A stretch of 64,000 nt of DNA from CAVRGQ01 sp963720785 (GTDB lineage Bacteria > Actinomycetota > Acidimicrobiia > IMCC26256 > DASPTH01), in NCBI GenBank assembly GCA_963720785.1, contig CAVRGQ010000004.1:248001-312000 (forward strand), given 5' to 3'. Within the stretch, counting starts at the first letter, position 1. Each line of letters begins with the position of its first letter. The notes under the pieces were generated by a model. The model saw nothing but the letters and a program-made list of their open reading frames with translations. It did not search any database and was not told the origin of the DNA. The translations under genes and the position numbers were made by a program. Shown piece after piece: positions 24,080-33,067 of the stretch.

Positions 24080-24875
24080 TCAGTTGGGCTTCAGTGAGCC
24101 CAGCGCCCGGGCCAGGATCTCGCCGGGCTCCACACCGTCCGCCGGGTACATCACCGGCATGCTCTCGCGGAAGGCGACGACCTGGTCGTCGGCCACCGGG
24201 GTGCGAGCGAGGCGGCGCCGGATCCGCTCCACGAGCGGCCCCAACTGTTCGGCCTTGTCGGCGAGCGCCACGATCACGAACTCGTCGCCGCCCCACCGGC
24301 CCACGGTGTCGGTGGTGCGGGCCTCGGCGCGCAGGGCCCGGGAGAACGCGCGGAGGGCGTCGTCGCCGGTTTCGTAGCCGTAGGACTCGTTGAAGCGTTT
24401 GAAGTCGACGAGGTCGAAGGCCAGCACGCCGAAGGTGCCGCCGGTGCGCGACGCGTGGCGCGCCTCGAGATCGAGGGTGTCGTGGATCCGCCGGCGGTTG
24501 GCGAGGCCGGTGAGCGCGTCGTGCCCGGCGTCGTGGTGTTCGACGTCGAGGTCGAGCGCGATGGCGCAGAGCACCAGGAGCAGCGACGTGTCGAACTTGA
24601 CCTTCGGCGCGGTGTAGAGGCCGGGCTCCGCGCTCGAGCAGCCAGGCGTGCTCGGGGCCGAGGGGACGGCGGCGGGTCCGGAACACCTGCACGCCGAGGT
24701 CGGAGCCGTCGACCACCAGCGCGGCGTCGTCGAGTTCGAAGTGCGCGACGAGCAGGTCGAGCGCGCGGTAGATCACGCCGATGCCGTTGTGGTTGGCCGT
24801 GTACTCGCGCAACAGCTCGGTGCCCACCTCGCCGTGGCGTGGCTTCGCGAACACGAAGCCGTCGTCGTTCGCCAT
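24080..24875 (-). pseudogene. GGDEF diguanylate cyclase, +1 frameshift
   Basis: About 264 residues after joining two frames near 24629 (CGCGGAGCC). The N-terminal 90-100 residues (from MANDDGFVFAKP) form a region I do not recognise, likely a sensor. The C-terminal GGDEF domain is complete: HDALTGLANRRR, FDLVDFKRFNESYG, the active site GRWGGDEF and an RxxD inhibitory site (RTTD) five residues before it. It would make c-di-GMP with product inhibition. The domain itself is intact, so an assembly insertion is likely. Confidence 0.8.
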
Positions 24876-25023
24876 CGCCCCTGTCGCCCCTGATCGCCCC
24901 TCGCTTGCCCGGGCCGGTCGTTGCCCCACCGGCCCGGTTGGTCCACTTTCGACCACTGAGAGTGTACGACCGTTCACGGCCCCCACTTTCCGTGGGCCGG
25001 GAAAACCGGCCAGGATGTGACCG

Positions 25024-26265
25024 ATGCGCACTCTCGACGTCGACCTGACCGATCCCGAGCTGTACCGCCACGGGGTGCCACACGAGCTGTTCACCGACCT
25101 GCGGGCCCGGGGCGCGGTGCTCCACCACCCGGCCGTCCCCATGGCCCGGGCCCCCGAGGGGGTCCCCTTCTGGGCGGTGCTGCGCCACGAGGAGGTGGTG
25201 CTGGCCAACCGCGACTGGGAGACCTTCTCGGCCACCCGCGGCCCCGCCATCACCGGCCAGGAGGACGAGCGCTCCGGCCACATGCTCGTGGCGGCCGACC
25301 CGCCCACCCACACCCGGCTGCGCAAGCTGATCAGCGCGGGGTTCACACCGCGCATGATCTCCCGGCTCGACGACCGCATCGAGATGTGGTCGCGCCGCAT
25401 CGTCGACGACGTGCTCGCGCGCGGCGAGTGCGACTTCGTGCGCGACGTCGCGTACCTCCTACCGATGCACCTGATCGCCGACATCGTCGGGATCCCCGAA
25501 GCCGACCGGCCCGTCGTGTTCGCGAACACCGACATCGCGCTGCGCGCCGGGGACCCGCAGTCGGGGATCAGCGCCGAGGACCACGGGCGCGCGCAGCTCG
25601 CGCTCTACGAGTACGCGCAGGCGCTCGGTGCGGAGAAGCGTGCGCACCCGGCTGACGACGTGTGGTCGATCATCGCCAACGCGCGCGTCGACGACGGCAC
25701 CGGCACACTCGAGGAGCTCAGCGAGCTGGAGCTCGACATGTTCTTCATCGTGTTGTCGATCGCGGGGAGCGAGACGACGCGCAACACGATCTCCGTGGGG
25801 CTGCAGGCGCTGGTCGAACATCCCGACCAGCTCGCGCTCCTGCGTTCCGACGCGTCGCTGCTCGACCCCGCGACCGAGGAGATGATCCGCTGGTCGAGCC
25901 CGGTGCTGAGTTTCGCCCGCACCGCCACCGTCGACACGGAACTCGGTGGCGTGGAGATCGCCGCGGGGGACCGGATCGCGATGTTCTACCCGTCGGCCAA
26001 CCGCGACGAGCGCGCCTTCGATGCACCGTTCCGCTTCGACGTCACGCGCTCCCCCAACCCTCACGTGTCGTTCGGCGGCGGCGGCGTGCACTTCTGCCTC
26101 GGTGCCCACCTCGCCCGCCGGGAGATCCGGGCGATGTTCCAGGAGATCCTCGGTCGCGTCGGCGACGTCGAGATCCTCGCCGAGCCCACCTGGATGTGCG
26201 CCGGTCCCGACCAGAGCGTCGGCGTGTCGATCGACACGTTGCCGGTGCGGCTCGCCGCCCGGTGA
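25024..26265 (+). CDS. cytochrome P450
   Basis: A 413-residue bacterial class I P450: I-helix AGSETTRN, the ExxR pair EEMIRW, and the haem loop FGGGGVHFCLGAHLAR with the thiolate Cys. Similar to actinobacterial sterol or fatty-acid-type P450s, but no substrate can be assigned. No ferredoxin gene is adjacent. CAGGAT lies 7 nt before ATG 25024. A paralogue with the same motifs is at 45.4 kb. Confidence 0.92.
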   Translation: MRTLDVDLTDPELYRHGVPHELFTDLRARGAVLHHPAVPMARAPEGVPFWAVLRHEEVVLANRDWETFSATRGPAITGQEDERSGHMLVAADPPTHTRLRKLISAGFTPRMISRLDDRIEMWSRRIVDDVLARGECDFVRDVAYLLPMHLIADIVGIPEADRPVVFANTDIALRAGDPQSGISAEDHGRAQLALYEYAQALGAEKRAHPADDVWSIIANARVDDGTGTLEELSELELDMFFIVLSIAGSETTRNTISVGLQALVEHPDQLALLRSDASLLDPATEEMIRWSSPVLSFARTATVDTELGGVEIAAGDRIAMFYPSANRDERAFDAPFRFDVTRSPNPHVSFGGGGVHFCLGAHLARREIRAMFQEILGRVGDVEILAEPTWMCAGPDQSVGVSIDTLPVRLAAR

Positions 26266-26296
26266 GCACCCGCCGGTGATGACGGGCAATTGCAGA

Positions 26297-26326
26297 ACGG
26301 GCGCACCCCCGAGGGGATGCGCCCGT
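26297..26326. terminator. strong bidirectional terminator
   Basis: ACGGGCGCA pairs with TGCGCCCGT (9 bp) and the stem continues through CCCC/GGGG with one bulged A. It lies between the convergent P450 and nitrobindin-like genes. Confidence 0.75.
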
Positions 26327-26378
26327 CCGTCGTGCTCGCGTCGTGCTCGCGCCGCGAGGCGTGCTTGCGTGCGAGGGG

Positions 26379-26942
26379 TCAGTCGACGCGCTTCAGCGTG
26401 TTCTTGTCGGTGTGCTGCACGGTCATGTTCTTCGACTTCACGTCGTAGGTGGTGCACTCGTCGTAGCTCCACTCGCCATCGCCCACGGTGACGGTGCACG
26501 TGTACTTCGGCGTGTTGGACTCGACGTCGAGGTACTGGTTCGAGAGGATGCCGTACGTGGTGGAGCCGCGCTCGGCGCTGAGCTCGAGCACCTTGGAGTC
26601 GGGGGTGGCGGGGCCACCGGCGATGACGACCATGCCGCGGGGCACCATGAAGCTGCGCAGGACCTGGCCGTTGGCGGAGTCCCACAGCCAGTAGCCCACC
26701 TCGGTGTGGAAGGGCTCGTCCTCGCCGATGCGCCAGGCGGCCATGCGGTAGTCGAGGCCGAAGAGCTCCTGCTTGCCGTTGGCCACGGGGCCGAAGGGCT
26801 TGAACTCGACGCGCTCGCGGTAGGGGGTGTCGCCGATCTCGCCCTCACCGTGGTGGTACGAGACGTCGAGGCCCTGGTCGCCTTCCCAGGTGCCGACCAG
26901 GCCGGCGAGGGGACCGAGCTGCGAAGGGTCAGGTGCGGGCAT
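26379..26942 (-). CDS. nitrobindin-like haem-binding beta-barrel (DUF1794/FABP-like)
   Basis: A 187-residue beta-barrel with LAGLVGTWEGDQG near the start and FHTEVGYWLWD in the middle, both family signatures, and HTDKNTLKRVD at the end where the ferric-haem His ligand may lie. Nitrobindins handle peroxynitrite or nitric oxide. ATG 26942 is preceded by AGGAGGA. Confidence 0.8.
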   Translation of the reverse strand: MPAPDPSQLGPLAGLVGTWEGDQGLDVSYHHGEGEIGDTPYRERVEFKPFGPVANGKQELFGLDYRMAAWRIGEDEPFHTEVGYWLWDSANGQVLRSFMVPRGMVVIAGGPATPDSKVLELSAERGSTTYGILSNQYLDVESNTPKYTCTVTVGDGEWSYDECTTYDVKSKNMTVQHTDKNTLKRVD

Positions 26943-27089
26943 TGCGTCCTCCTGTGGGGTGCTGAGCCGGGGATGTTAGGTGAAAATTCTGTGCGCGACC
27001 CAGGGTCTGGAGCCCAGGATGTGCATTGCCCGTGGAAATTGGGCACAATGGAGGGCTCCCCGCTGGCGAGAATGGTCAGCACCGCATCC

Positions 27090-27127
27090 GGAACCATCAG
27101 GAACCATCCGGCAGGAACCATCCGGCA
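27090..27127 (+). repeat. tandem repeat upstream of the sigma factor
   Basis: GGAACCATCA followed by two exact copies of the 14-mer GGAACCATCCGGCA. It lies in the sigma-factor leader, about 100 nt before its GTG. Confidence 0.7.
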
Positions 27128-27225
27128 CCGAAAATCCGGAACAAGGACGCGTCCCCCGTCGTTCTAACTCCGAAGTCGGCTCGATCCCCCCGAGTCGTCC
27201 GATCCGACCCCCCTGGGAAGGCACC

Positions 27226-28170
27226 GTGGCACGAGTTCGCAATCGCACCGAACGTGACAACGAAGACCTCGTACGTCTCTACCTCGAGGACATCGGCCGT
27301 CACCAACTCCTCACCAAGGACGACGAAGCCCGCCTGGCGCAGGACATCGAGGCCGGCAAGGCCGCCCAGGAGACGCTCGCGAGCGTCGACAAGGGCCTGA
27401 CCCGCACCGAGAAGCGCGACCTCCAGCGCCTCGTCCGCAAGGGCGAGGACGCACAGCGGCAGTTCGTCCAGTCGAACCTCCGTCTGGTCGTGTCCATCGC
27501 CAAGCGCTACCAGGCCTCGGGCATGCCGCTGCTGGACCTCGTCCAAGAGGGCAACCTCGGCCTGATCCACGCCGTCGAGAAGTTCGACTGGCGCAAGGGC
27601 TTCAAGTTCTCGACCTACGCCACGTGGTGGATCCGTCAGGCGATCCAGCGCGGCATCGCGAACGCGGGCCGCACGATCCGTCTGCCCGTCCACGCGGCCG
27701 ACAACCTGGCCCGGCTCCAGAAGGAGCGCGCCGGTCTCGAGGCCCGCCTCGGCCGTCCCGCCACGCTCGACGAGCTGGCTGCGGAGCTCGACCTCGCGCC
27801 CGAGCGCGTGAAGGAGCTCATCCCGCACCTGGCCGAGCCGGTGTCGCTCGAGACCCCGGTCGGCGAAGACGGCGAGACGGAGCTCGGCGACCTCGTCGAG
27901 GACCGTGGCGCCGAGTCGCCCTACGAGTCGGCGGCCCGGGCCATGCTCCCGGCCGAGATCGAGAAGCTGCTGTCGGTGCTCGACGAGCGTGAGCGCTACA
28001 TCCTCACGCTGCGTTTCGGCCTCGACCGCGGTGAGCCCCGCACCCCCGACGAGGTCGGCCAGCTGGTCAGCCTCAGCCGGGAGCGCGTGCGCCAGATCGA
28101 GGCCCGGGCGCTTGCCCGCCTGCGTCACCCCTCGGTGGAGATGGGCGCCCGCGCCCTCCTCGCTGGTTGA
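27226..28170 (+). CDS. RNA polymerase sigma factor, group 1/2 (SigA/SigB type)
   Basis: A 314-residue sigma-70. Region 1.2 DLVRLYLEDIGRH; region 2 with NLRLVVSIAKRY, LLDLVQEGNLGL and FKFSTYATWWIRQAI; region 3; region 4 with ERYILTLRFGLD and the HTH LSRERVRQIEARAL. The short N-terminus, without the acidic region 1.1, fits a SigB-like factor, though primary sigma factors of some lineages are also short. GTG 27226 has GGGAAG 5 nt upstream. The 283-nt leader contains tandem repeats. Confidence 0.9.
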   Translation: MARVRNRTERDNEDLVRLYLEDIGRHQLLTKDDEARLAQDIEAGKAAQETLASVDKGLTRTEKRDLQRLVRKGEDAQRQFVQSNLRLVVSIAKRYQASGMPLLDLVQEGNLGLIHAVEKFDWRKGFKFSTYATWWIRQAIQRGIANAGRTIRLPVHAADNLARLQKERAGLEARLGRPATLDELAAELDLAPERVKELIPHLAEPVSLETPVGEDGETELGDLVEDRGAESPYESAARAMLPAEIEKLLSVLDERERYILTLRFGLDRGEPRTPDEVGQLVSLSRERVRQIEARALARLRHPSVEMGARALLAG

Positions 28171-28195
28171 CGCAAGCCTCCAGCGCAAACACTGA

Positions 28196-28225
28196 CGAAG
28201 GCCCCGGGTGCACCCGGGGCCTTCG
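28196..28225. terminator. perfect 30-nt palindromic terminator
   Basis: CGAAGGCCCCGGGTG and its exact complement form a 15-bp hairpin followed by CAATT, between the convergent sigma-factor genes. Confidence 0.85.
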
Positions 28226-28229
28226 CAAT

Positions 28230-28832
28230 TCACGACTCTGCGATGCCGACGTCGCCGCGACCTACGAGCGAGCGCATCGCCTGCATGGCGCGGTACACGC
28301 GCTGGCGAGCCGCGTGCTCGGTGGTGTGGAGACGGTCGGCGACGGTCTCGTAGTCGAGGTCTTCCACGAACCGCAGCTCCAGCACCTCGCGGTGGGCGGG
28401 CGCGAGCTCGCCGAGCGCCCGCCGCGGCACCGCGCGGTCGGCGTCGCGCAGCAGCGCGGTCTCGGGCTCGGGATCGCCGGCGGCGGTATCGGGGACGTCG
28501 GCCCAGGGCTCCACACGCACGCGGGCCCGCGACCGCGCCTGGTCGATGGCGAGGTTGCGCACGATGCGCAGCAGGTAGCCCTTGGCCTTCACCGGATCGT
28601 GGAGCACGGTCCGCGCCGCGAGGGCGCGCAGCACCGCGCTCTGCGCGAGGTCCTCCGCGTCGGCGTCGCTGTGGGTGAAGGTGCGGGCGTAGCGGAAGAG
28701 GTCGAGGCGGTACTCCACCACGACGGCCCGCAGGTCGACGGGATCGAGGTCGACGGGGTCGACGCTCCCGAACGCCGGGTCCTCGTGTTCCTGTTCGTCG
28801 TCGCCCCAGTACTGCGCCCGTACCGCGCCCAT
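28230..28832 (-). CDS. ECF-type sigma-70 factor
   Basis: A 200-residue sigma factor with region 2 (LFRYARTFTHSDADAEDLAQ, AKGYLLRIVRNLAIDQARSR) and region 4 (APAHREVLELRFVEDLDYETVA..EHAARQRVYRA). No anti-sigma gene is adjacent. ATG 28832 is chosen; upstream ORF codons cover a tandem repeat (11-mer x3). Confidence 0.8.
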   Translation of the reverse strand: MGAVRAQYWGDDEQEHEDPAFGSVDPVDLDPVDLRAVVVEYRLDLFRYARTFTHSDADAEDLAQSAVLRALAARTVLHDPVKAKGYLLRIVRNLAIDQARSRARVRVEPWADVPDTAAGDPEPETALLRDADRAVPRRALGELAPAHREVLELRFVEDLDYETVADRLHTTEHAARQRVYRAMQAMRSLVGRGDVGIAES

Positions 28833-28846
28833 GCCCCGTGCCTCCC

Positions 28847-28879
28847 GCACCCGCTCCGCACCCGCTCCGCACCCGCTCC
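28847..28879 (+). repeat. 11-bp tandem repeat, three copies
   Basis: GCACCCGCTCC three times without change, 15 nt upstream of the ECF sigma start. Confidence 0.75.
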
Positions 28880-28968
28880 GTACCGGCCGCCCGCCGGGAT
28901 GCATACCGTACATTTCGGACACCCTCCTGCGCAACGGCCGGCGCAATGGGGGCAAGCCGTCGCACGTC

Positions 28969-28974
28969 TACGCT
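28969..28974 (+). promoter_or_regulatory. -10 box, leaderless start of the dehydrogenase
   Basis: TACGCT, 6 nt before ATG 28981. Confidence 0.5.
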
Positions 28975-28980
28975 CCGCCG

Positions 28981-29925
28981 ATGGCCCGAGCACTCGTCAC
29001 CCGACCCCTGCCCGACGGCTGGCTCGACCCGTTGGCCGCCGCCGGTCACGAGGCGGAGTGGCTCGATCCGGAGCCCTTGACCCACGATCGGCTCGTCGCC
29101 GAGATCGGTGGCTACGACGCCTTGATCGGCACCATCACCGACCGGATCGACGAGGGGGTGCTCGACGCGGGGGCCGGCCGGCTGCGGGTCGTGGGCAACA
29201 TCGGGGTGGGCTACGACAACATCGACGTCGCCGCGGCCACCGCCCGGGGCATCGCGGTGTGCAACACGCCCGGGGTGCTCGACGAGACGACGGCCGACCT
29301 CGCCTTCCTCCTACTGCTCGCGGCGTCGCGGCGAGCGTCCGACGCCGAGGCCACCCTGCGCAACGGGGAGTGGACGGGCTTCCGGATCGACGCCTTCCTC
29401 GGCGTCGACGTGCACGGCGCGACGCTCGGCATCGTCGGCTTCGGCCGCATCGGCCAGGCGATGGCTCGCCGCGCGACGGGCTTCGGCATGAACGTGTTGC
29501 ACCACTCGCGCCACGACACCGGGCGCGAGGGCTACGTCGGCGACCTCGACAACCTGCTCGCGCGCGTCGACGCGGTCTCGTTGCACGTGCCGCTCACCGC
29601 CGAGACTCGTGGCTTGATCGACGCGCGTCGGCTCGGGCTCATGCAGGACCACGCGGTGCTGGTGAACACCGCGCGCGGTCCGGTGGTCGACGAGGAGGCG
29701 CTCGCGGTCGCGCTGGAGGACGGCGTGATCTTCGCCGCCGGCATCGACGTGTACGAGCGCGAACCGCAGGTGCACCCCCGCCTGCTCGCAGCGCCGCATG
29801 CCGTGCTGCTGCCGCACATCGGCAGCGCGAGCGAGGCGACCCGCCGGCGCATGGGGCGCCTCGCGTGCGAAGGGGCGGTGGCGGTGCTCGCCGGGGAGCA
29901 GCCGCCGAATCTCGTCAGCGGGTGA
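28981..29925 (+). CDS. D-2-hydroxyacid dehydrogenase (glyoxylate/hydroxypyruvate reductase type)
   Basis: A 314-residue NAD(P)-dependent enzyme. Substrate loop VGNIGVGYDNID, nucleotide fold GIVGFGRIGQAMARR, and catalytic Arg (NTARGPVVDE), Glu (DVYEREP) and His (LLPHIGSA) are all present. It interconverts 2-keto acids and D-2-hydroxyacids. Its 3' end overlaps the convergent membrane gene by 11 bp. Confidence 0.88.
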   Translation: MARALVTRPLPDGWLDPLAAAGHEAEWLDPEPLTHDRLVAEIGGYDALIGTITDRIDEGVLDAGAGRLRVVGNIGVGYDNIDVAAATARGIAVCNTPGVLDETTADLAFLLLLAASRRASDAEATLRNGEWTGFRIDAFLGVDVHGATLGIVGFGRIGQAMARRATGFGMNVLHHSRHDTGREGYVGDLDNLLARVDAVSLHVPLTAETRGLIDARRLGLMQDHAVLVNTARGPVVDEEALAVALEDGVIFAAGIDVYEREPQVHPRLLAAPHAVLLPHIGSASEATRRRMGRLACEGAVAVLAGEQPPNLVSG

Positions 29926-30484
29926 GCCGTCGCCGCGAACCGACCGCGACCGCGCCCATGAGCAAGCCGGTCGCGACGAGCACGATCGACGTGACGATCA
30001 TCAGGAAGCCGACGAACCACGCCACGTCGCCCGGCACGGTCTCCCGCCAGGAGTCGGGCCACGGGAGCGCGAACACGACGAACGCCACGGCGAACACTCC
30101 CGCACCGCTCGTGGCGAGCTTCCACCAGGCACCGCTCGTCGGTCGGGCGCCGCGTTCGCGGAGCAGCGCGGTGAGGATCCAGGCCAGCACCAGCATGAGG
30201 ATCAGTGCGAAGAGGGCACCGCCGACCATCGCGAAGGCGACGATGCCGATGGTCGTGACGATGGCGGCGGTGACGAGCTTGCTCGGCGTGCTCATGGCTC
30301 GGAGGGCCTCCTGGTGTCGGGCGGGCGCGGTGACGACGACGTCGGCCGCGAGTCGGGCCCACGACCTCGCTCCGTCGCGGTGTTGCTCGCGGGAGAGCTG
30401 CAGCATCTCGGCGCCGTAGTCGCGTCGGAAGGCACGCGGGTACAGCAGGAGCAGCGCCCGGTAGACGCGCTCGCCGGCGCTCAT
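29915..30484 (-). CDS. membrane protein with permease-prefix N-terminus
   Basis: 189 residues. The first 45 (YRALLLLYPRAFRRDYG..ML) match the prefix found before some ABC permeases; then four hydrophobic helices. ATG overlaps the PadR stop (ATGA), the usual PadR-membrane-protein pairing in which the regulator controls its partner. Confidence 0.65.
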   Translation of the reverse strand: MSAGERVYRALLLLYPRAFRRDYGAEMLQLSREQHRDGARSWARLAADVVVTAPARHQEALRAMSTPSKLVTAAIVTTIGIVAFAMVGGALFALILMLVLAWILTALLRERGARPTSGAWWKLATSGAGVFAVAFVVFALPWPDSWRETVPGDVAWFVGFLMIVTSIVLVATGLLMGAVAVGSRRRLTR

Positions 30485-30834
30485 GCGGTCCCCAGCTGGC
30501 GCCGCGTGCGTCGCGCGTTGCGCAGGAGCGCCTCGAGCCGTGCGACCTCGGCGTCGCAGACGTGCGCACCATGGGCGGTGAGCCGGTAGTAGCGGCGGCG
30601 CTGGTCGTCGAGGGTGGGGTCGGGACGTTCGACCGTCTCCTCGATGAGTCCGTCGGCGAGCATTCGCTTGATCGCGCCGTAGAGCGTGCCCGGGCCCATC
30701 CGGACCGTGCCGTCGGTCAGCTCCTCGACCCGCTGCATGAGTGCGTACCCGTGCTGCTCCCCACCCCGGAGAGCGAGGAGGAGATGGAAGACCGCCGGCG
30801 GGAGGGGCTGGCGGGAGGGCTTCGAGTGGGCCAT
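30481..30834 (-). CDS. PadR-family transcriptional regulator
   Basis: A 117-residue winged-helix PadR protein: FHLLLALRGGEQHGYALMQ, then GPGTLYGAIKRMLADGLIEE (wing-helix signature) and RRRYYRLTAHG. Likely represses its own operon. ATG 30834 has GGAG 9 nt upstream; GTG 30843 is an alternative. Confidence 0.88.
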   Translation of the reverse strand: MAHSKPSRQPLPPAVFHLLLALRGGEQHGYALMQRVEELTDGTVRMGPGTLYGAIKRMLADGLIEETVERPDPTLDDQRRRYYRLTAHGAHVCDAEVARLEALLRNARRTRRQLGTA

Positions 30835-30858
30835 GTTGCACACTCCATCGTCACTCGA

Positions 30859-30877
30859 TGTATCGCGCGACGATATA
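30859..30877. promoter_or_regulatory. candidate PadR operator
   Basis: TATCG-CGCGA-CGATA inverted repeat (30861-30875) in the promoter of padR, an A/T-rich patch in a GC-rich region. Confidence 0.5.
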
Positions 30878-30966
30878 GAGCGCGGGCGCGCGCGTCAAGA
30901 CCGAAATGGTCGAGGACGCGAGCCGGACACGCGAGCCGGTGATGCAGGCGGCGTTCGGCGTTCGAG

Positions 30967-31059
30967 TGGCGGAGGGAGCGGGATTTGAACCCGCGAGGGA
31001 GCTCATCGCCCCCTACTCGCTTAGCAGGCGAGCACTTTCGGCCTCTCAGTCATCCCTCC
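30967..31059 (-). tRNA. tRNA-Ser (anticodon GCT)
   Basis: A 93-nt class II tRNA: acceptor GGAGGGA/TCCCTCC, anticodon stem CTCGC/GCGAG with loop CTGCTAA (GCT), long variable arm, T arm GCGGGTTCAAATCCCGC. CCA encoded. Confidence 0.95.
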
Positions 31060-31113
31060 TGGTGCCGCTGATACTAGGAGAGAAACGTCCGGGACCCTCC
31101 AGAGATCACGGGG

Positions 31114-31119
31114 TACCGT
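31114..31119 (+). promoter_or_regulatory. -10 box, leaderless start of the PHP gene
   Basis: TACCGT, 6 nt before ATG 31126. Confidence 0.5.
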
Positions 31120-31125
31120 CGGGGG

Positions 31126-32136
31126 ATGGATCCGCTCGAAGCGTTGGAGCGCATCGCGACGCTGCTCGAACGTGCCCGGGCCGGTCGCTACAAGGAAGAG
31201 GCGTTCCGCAAGGCGGCCGTCGCCGTTCGCGAGCGCTCCACCGACGAGCTGCGGGTGCTGGCCGAGGCCGGGAACCTGGAGTCGTTGCCGGGGATCGGGT
31301 CGAGCACCGCGCGCGTGATCACCCAGGCGCTCGCCGGGGAGGTGCCCGAGTACCTCGCCCGCCTCGAGGCCGAGGCCGCGCCCGACGCCGGTGAGGGCGG
31401 CGCGATCCGGGCCGCGTTGCGCGGCGACCTCCATCTGCACTCCGACTGGTCCGACGGCGGTGCCACCGTGGTCGCGATGGCGCGCCGCGGCGCGGAGCTC
31501 GGACACGACTACCTCGCGCTCACCGACCACTCGCCGTCGTTGTCGGTCGCGCACGGCCTCGAACCGGAGCGGCTCGAGGCCCAGCTCGAGCTGGTCGCGC
31601 GCCTCAACGAGGAGCTCGCGCCGTTTCGCGTGCTGAGCGGCATCGAGGTCGACATCCTCGACGACGGCGCGCTCGACCAGCACCCGGATCTCCTCGGGGA
31701 GCTCGACGTCGTCGTCGCGAGCGTGCACTCGAAGCTGCGCATGGACACCCGGCCGATGACCGACCGCATGGTCGCGGCGATCGCCAACCCACACATGGAC
31801 ATCCTCGGGCACTGCACCGGGCGGCTCGTGCTCGGCAAGGGGCGCCCGGAGTCCACGTTCGACGCCGATCTCGTGTTCGGCGCGTGCGCGCACTTCGACA
31901 AGGCGGTCGAGATCAACTGCCGCCCCGAGCGGCTCGACCCACCGATGCGCCTCCTCGGACAGGTCGTGGAGATGGGCGCCAAGGTGTCGATCGACACCGA
32001 CGCGCACGCCGTGGGCCAGCTCGAGTGGCAGCCCTACGGATGCGCCCGCGCCGCGGAGGCCGGGGTCGATCCCGACGCGATCGTCAACACGTGGCCGGTC
32101 GAGCGTCTGCTCGAGTGGACCGCGTCCCATGCCTGA
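31126..32136 (+). CDS. HhH-PHP domain protein (PolX-like, without polymerase)
   Basis: 336 residues. The N-terminal part is the 8-kDa-like and helix-hairpin-helix region of PolX (LESLPGIGSSTARVI, about 52-66); from residue 100 a PHP metal-hydrolase domain follows (GDLHLHSDWSDG, LTDHS, GIEVDIL, DILGHCTG, SIDTDAH). The nucleotidyltransferase palm of PolX is absent. It may be a DNA 3'-phosphatase or nuclease. Followed by an Ada-type repair gene. Confidence 0.82.
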   Translation: MDPLEALERIATLLERARAGRYKEEAFRKAAVAVRERSTDELRVLAEAGNLESLPGIGSSTARVITQALAGEVPEYLARLEAEAAPDAGEGGAIRAALRGDLHLHSDWSDGGATVVAMARRGAELGHDYLALTDHSPSLSVAHGLEPERLEAQLELVARLNEELAPFRVLSGIEVDILDDGALDQHPDLLGELDVVVASVHSKLRMDTRPMTDRMVAAIANPHMDILGHCTGRLVLGKGRPESTFDADLVFGACAHFDKAVEINCRPERLDPPMRLLGQVVEMGAKVSIDTDAHAVGQLEWQPYGCARAAEAGVDPDAIVNTWPVERLLEWTASHA

Positions 32137-32200
32137 CTGGACGGGGAGCCGCGCCGGAACCGGAGAGCGCGACGACGACGACTCCGGTATCACTGACGGC

Positions 32201-33058
32201 ATGACGATCACCGAGGCTGATTCCCGACTGGGCCGCGTGCGCGCCGCGTGCGAGCTGATGGCCGACACGGTCGGTGCCGCGCCGTCACTCGCCGAGCTCG
32301 CCCGGGCCACCGGCACGACGCCCGACGCGCTGCGGCGCGACTTCCGTCGCGTGCTCGGCGTGTCGCCCAAGCAGTACGCCGACGGCCTGCGCGTGGAGCG
32401 CCTGCGCGCGGAGCTGCGCGACGGGCGCGACGTGACCGGCGCGATGTACAGCGCGGGCTACGGGTCGAGCAGCCGCCTCTACGAGCAGTCCGACGCGCGC
32501 CTCGGCATGACCCCCGCGTCGTACGGCGCGGGCGGCGCGGGTGCCACGATCACCTACACCGTGGTGCACGGTCCGCTGGGCGGGCTCCTCGTTGCCCGCA
32601 CCGAGCGGGGCATCTGCCGGGTCGCGCTCGGCGACGACCCCGCCGCGCTCGACACGCTCGTACGCGACGAGTTCCCCGCGGCCGCGGTGTCACGCGACGA
32701 CGACGCGCTCGCGCCGGTCGTGGCCGAGGTGCTGCGGCGCATCGCGGGCGAGGAGCCCGCGATCGACCTGCCCATCGACGTGCGCGGCACCGCCTTCCAG
32801 CTGCGCGTCTGGCGCGAGCTCCAGCGCATCCCGCGCGGCGAGACGCTCACCTACGGCGCGCTCGCCGCAGCCGTCGGCGCACCCGGTGGCGCGCGGGCGG
32901 TGGGTCAGGCGTGCGGGAGGAACCCGGTCGCGGTCGTGGTGCCGTGCCATCGCGTGGTGCCCGCCGGCGGCGGACTCGGCGCACAGCAGGGCCTGGGTGG
33001 GTACGCGTGGGGCGTGGAGCGGAAGCAGTCGCTGCTCGAGCACGAGCAGGGCGACTGA
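32201..33058 (+). CDS. Ada-like AraC-HTH plus O6-methylguanine-DNA methyltransferase
   Basis: 285 residues. The N-terminal AraC-type HTH (about 10-110) includes TPDALRRDFRRVLGVSPKQYA; the C-terminal suicide methyltransferase domain has TYGALAAAVG, RAVGQACGRNP and the acceptor Cys in VVVPCHRVV. The N-terminal zinc/methylphosphotriester domain of Ada is absent, so induction must use another signal. ATG 32201 is preferred over the overlapping upstream start. Confidence 0.85.
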   Translation: MTITEADSRLGRVRAACELMADTVGAAPSLAELARATGTTPDALRRDFRRVLGVSPKQYADGLRVERLRAELRDGRDVTGAMYSAGYGSSSRLYEQSDARLGMTPASYGAGGAGATITYTVVHGPLGGLLVARTERGICRVALGDDPAALDTLVRDEFPAAAVSRDDDALAPVVAEVLRRIAGEEPAIDLPIDVRGTAFQLRVWRELQRIPRGETLTYGALAAAVGAPGGARAVGQACGRNPVAVVVPCHRVVPAGGGLGAQQGLGGYAWGVERKQSLLEHEQGD

Positions 33059-33067
33059 GCCCGACGC

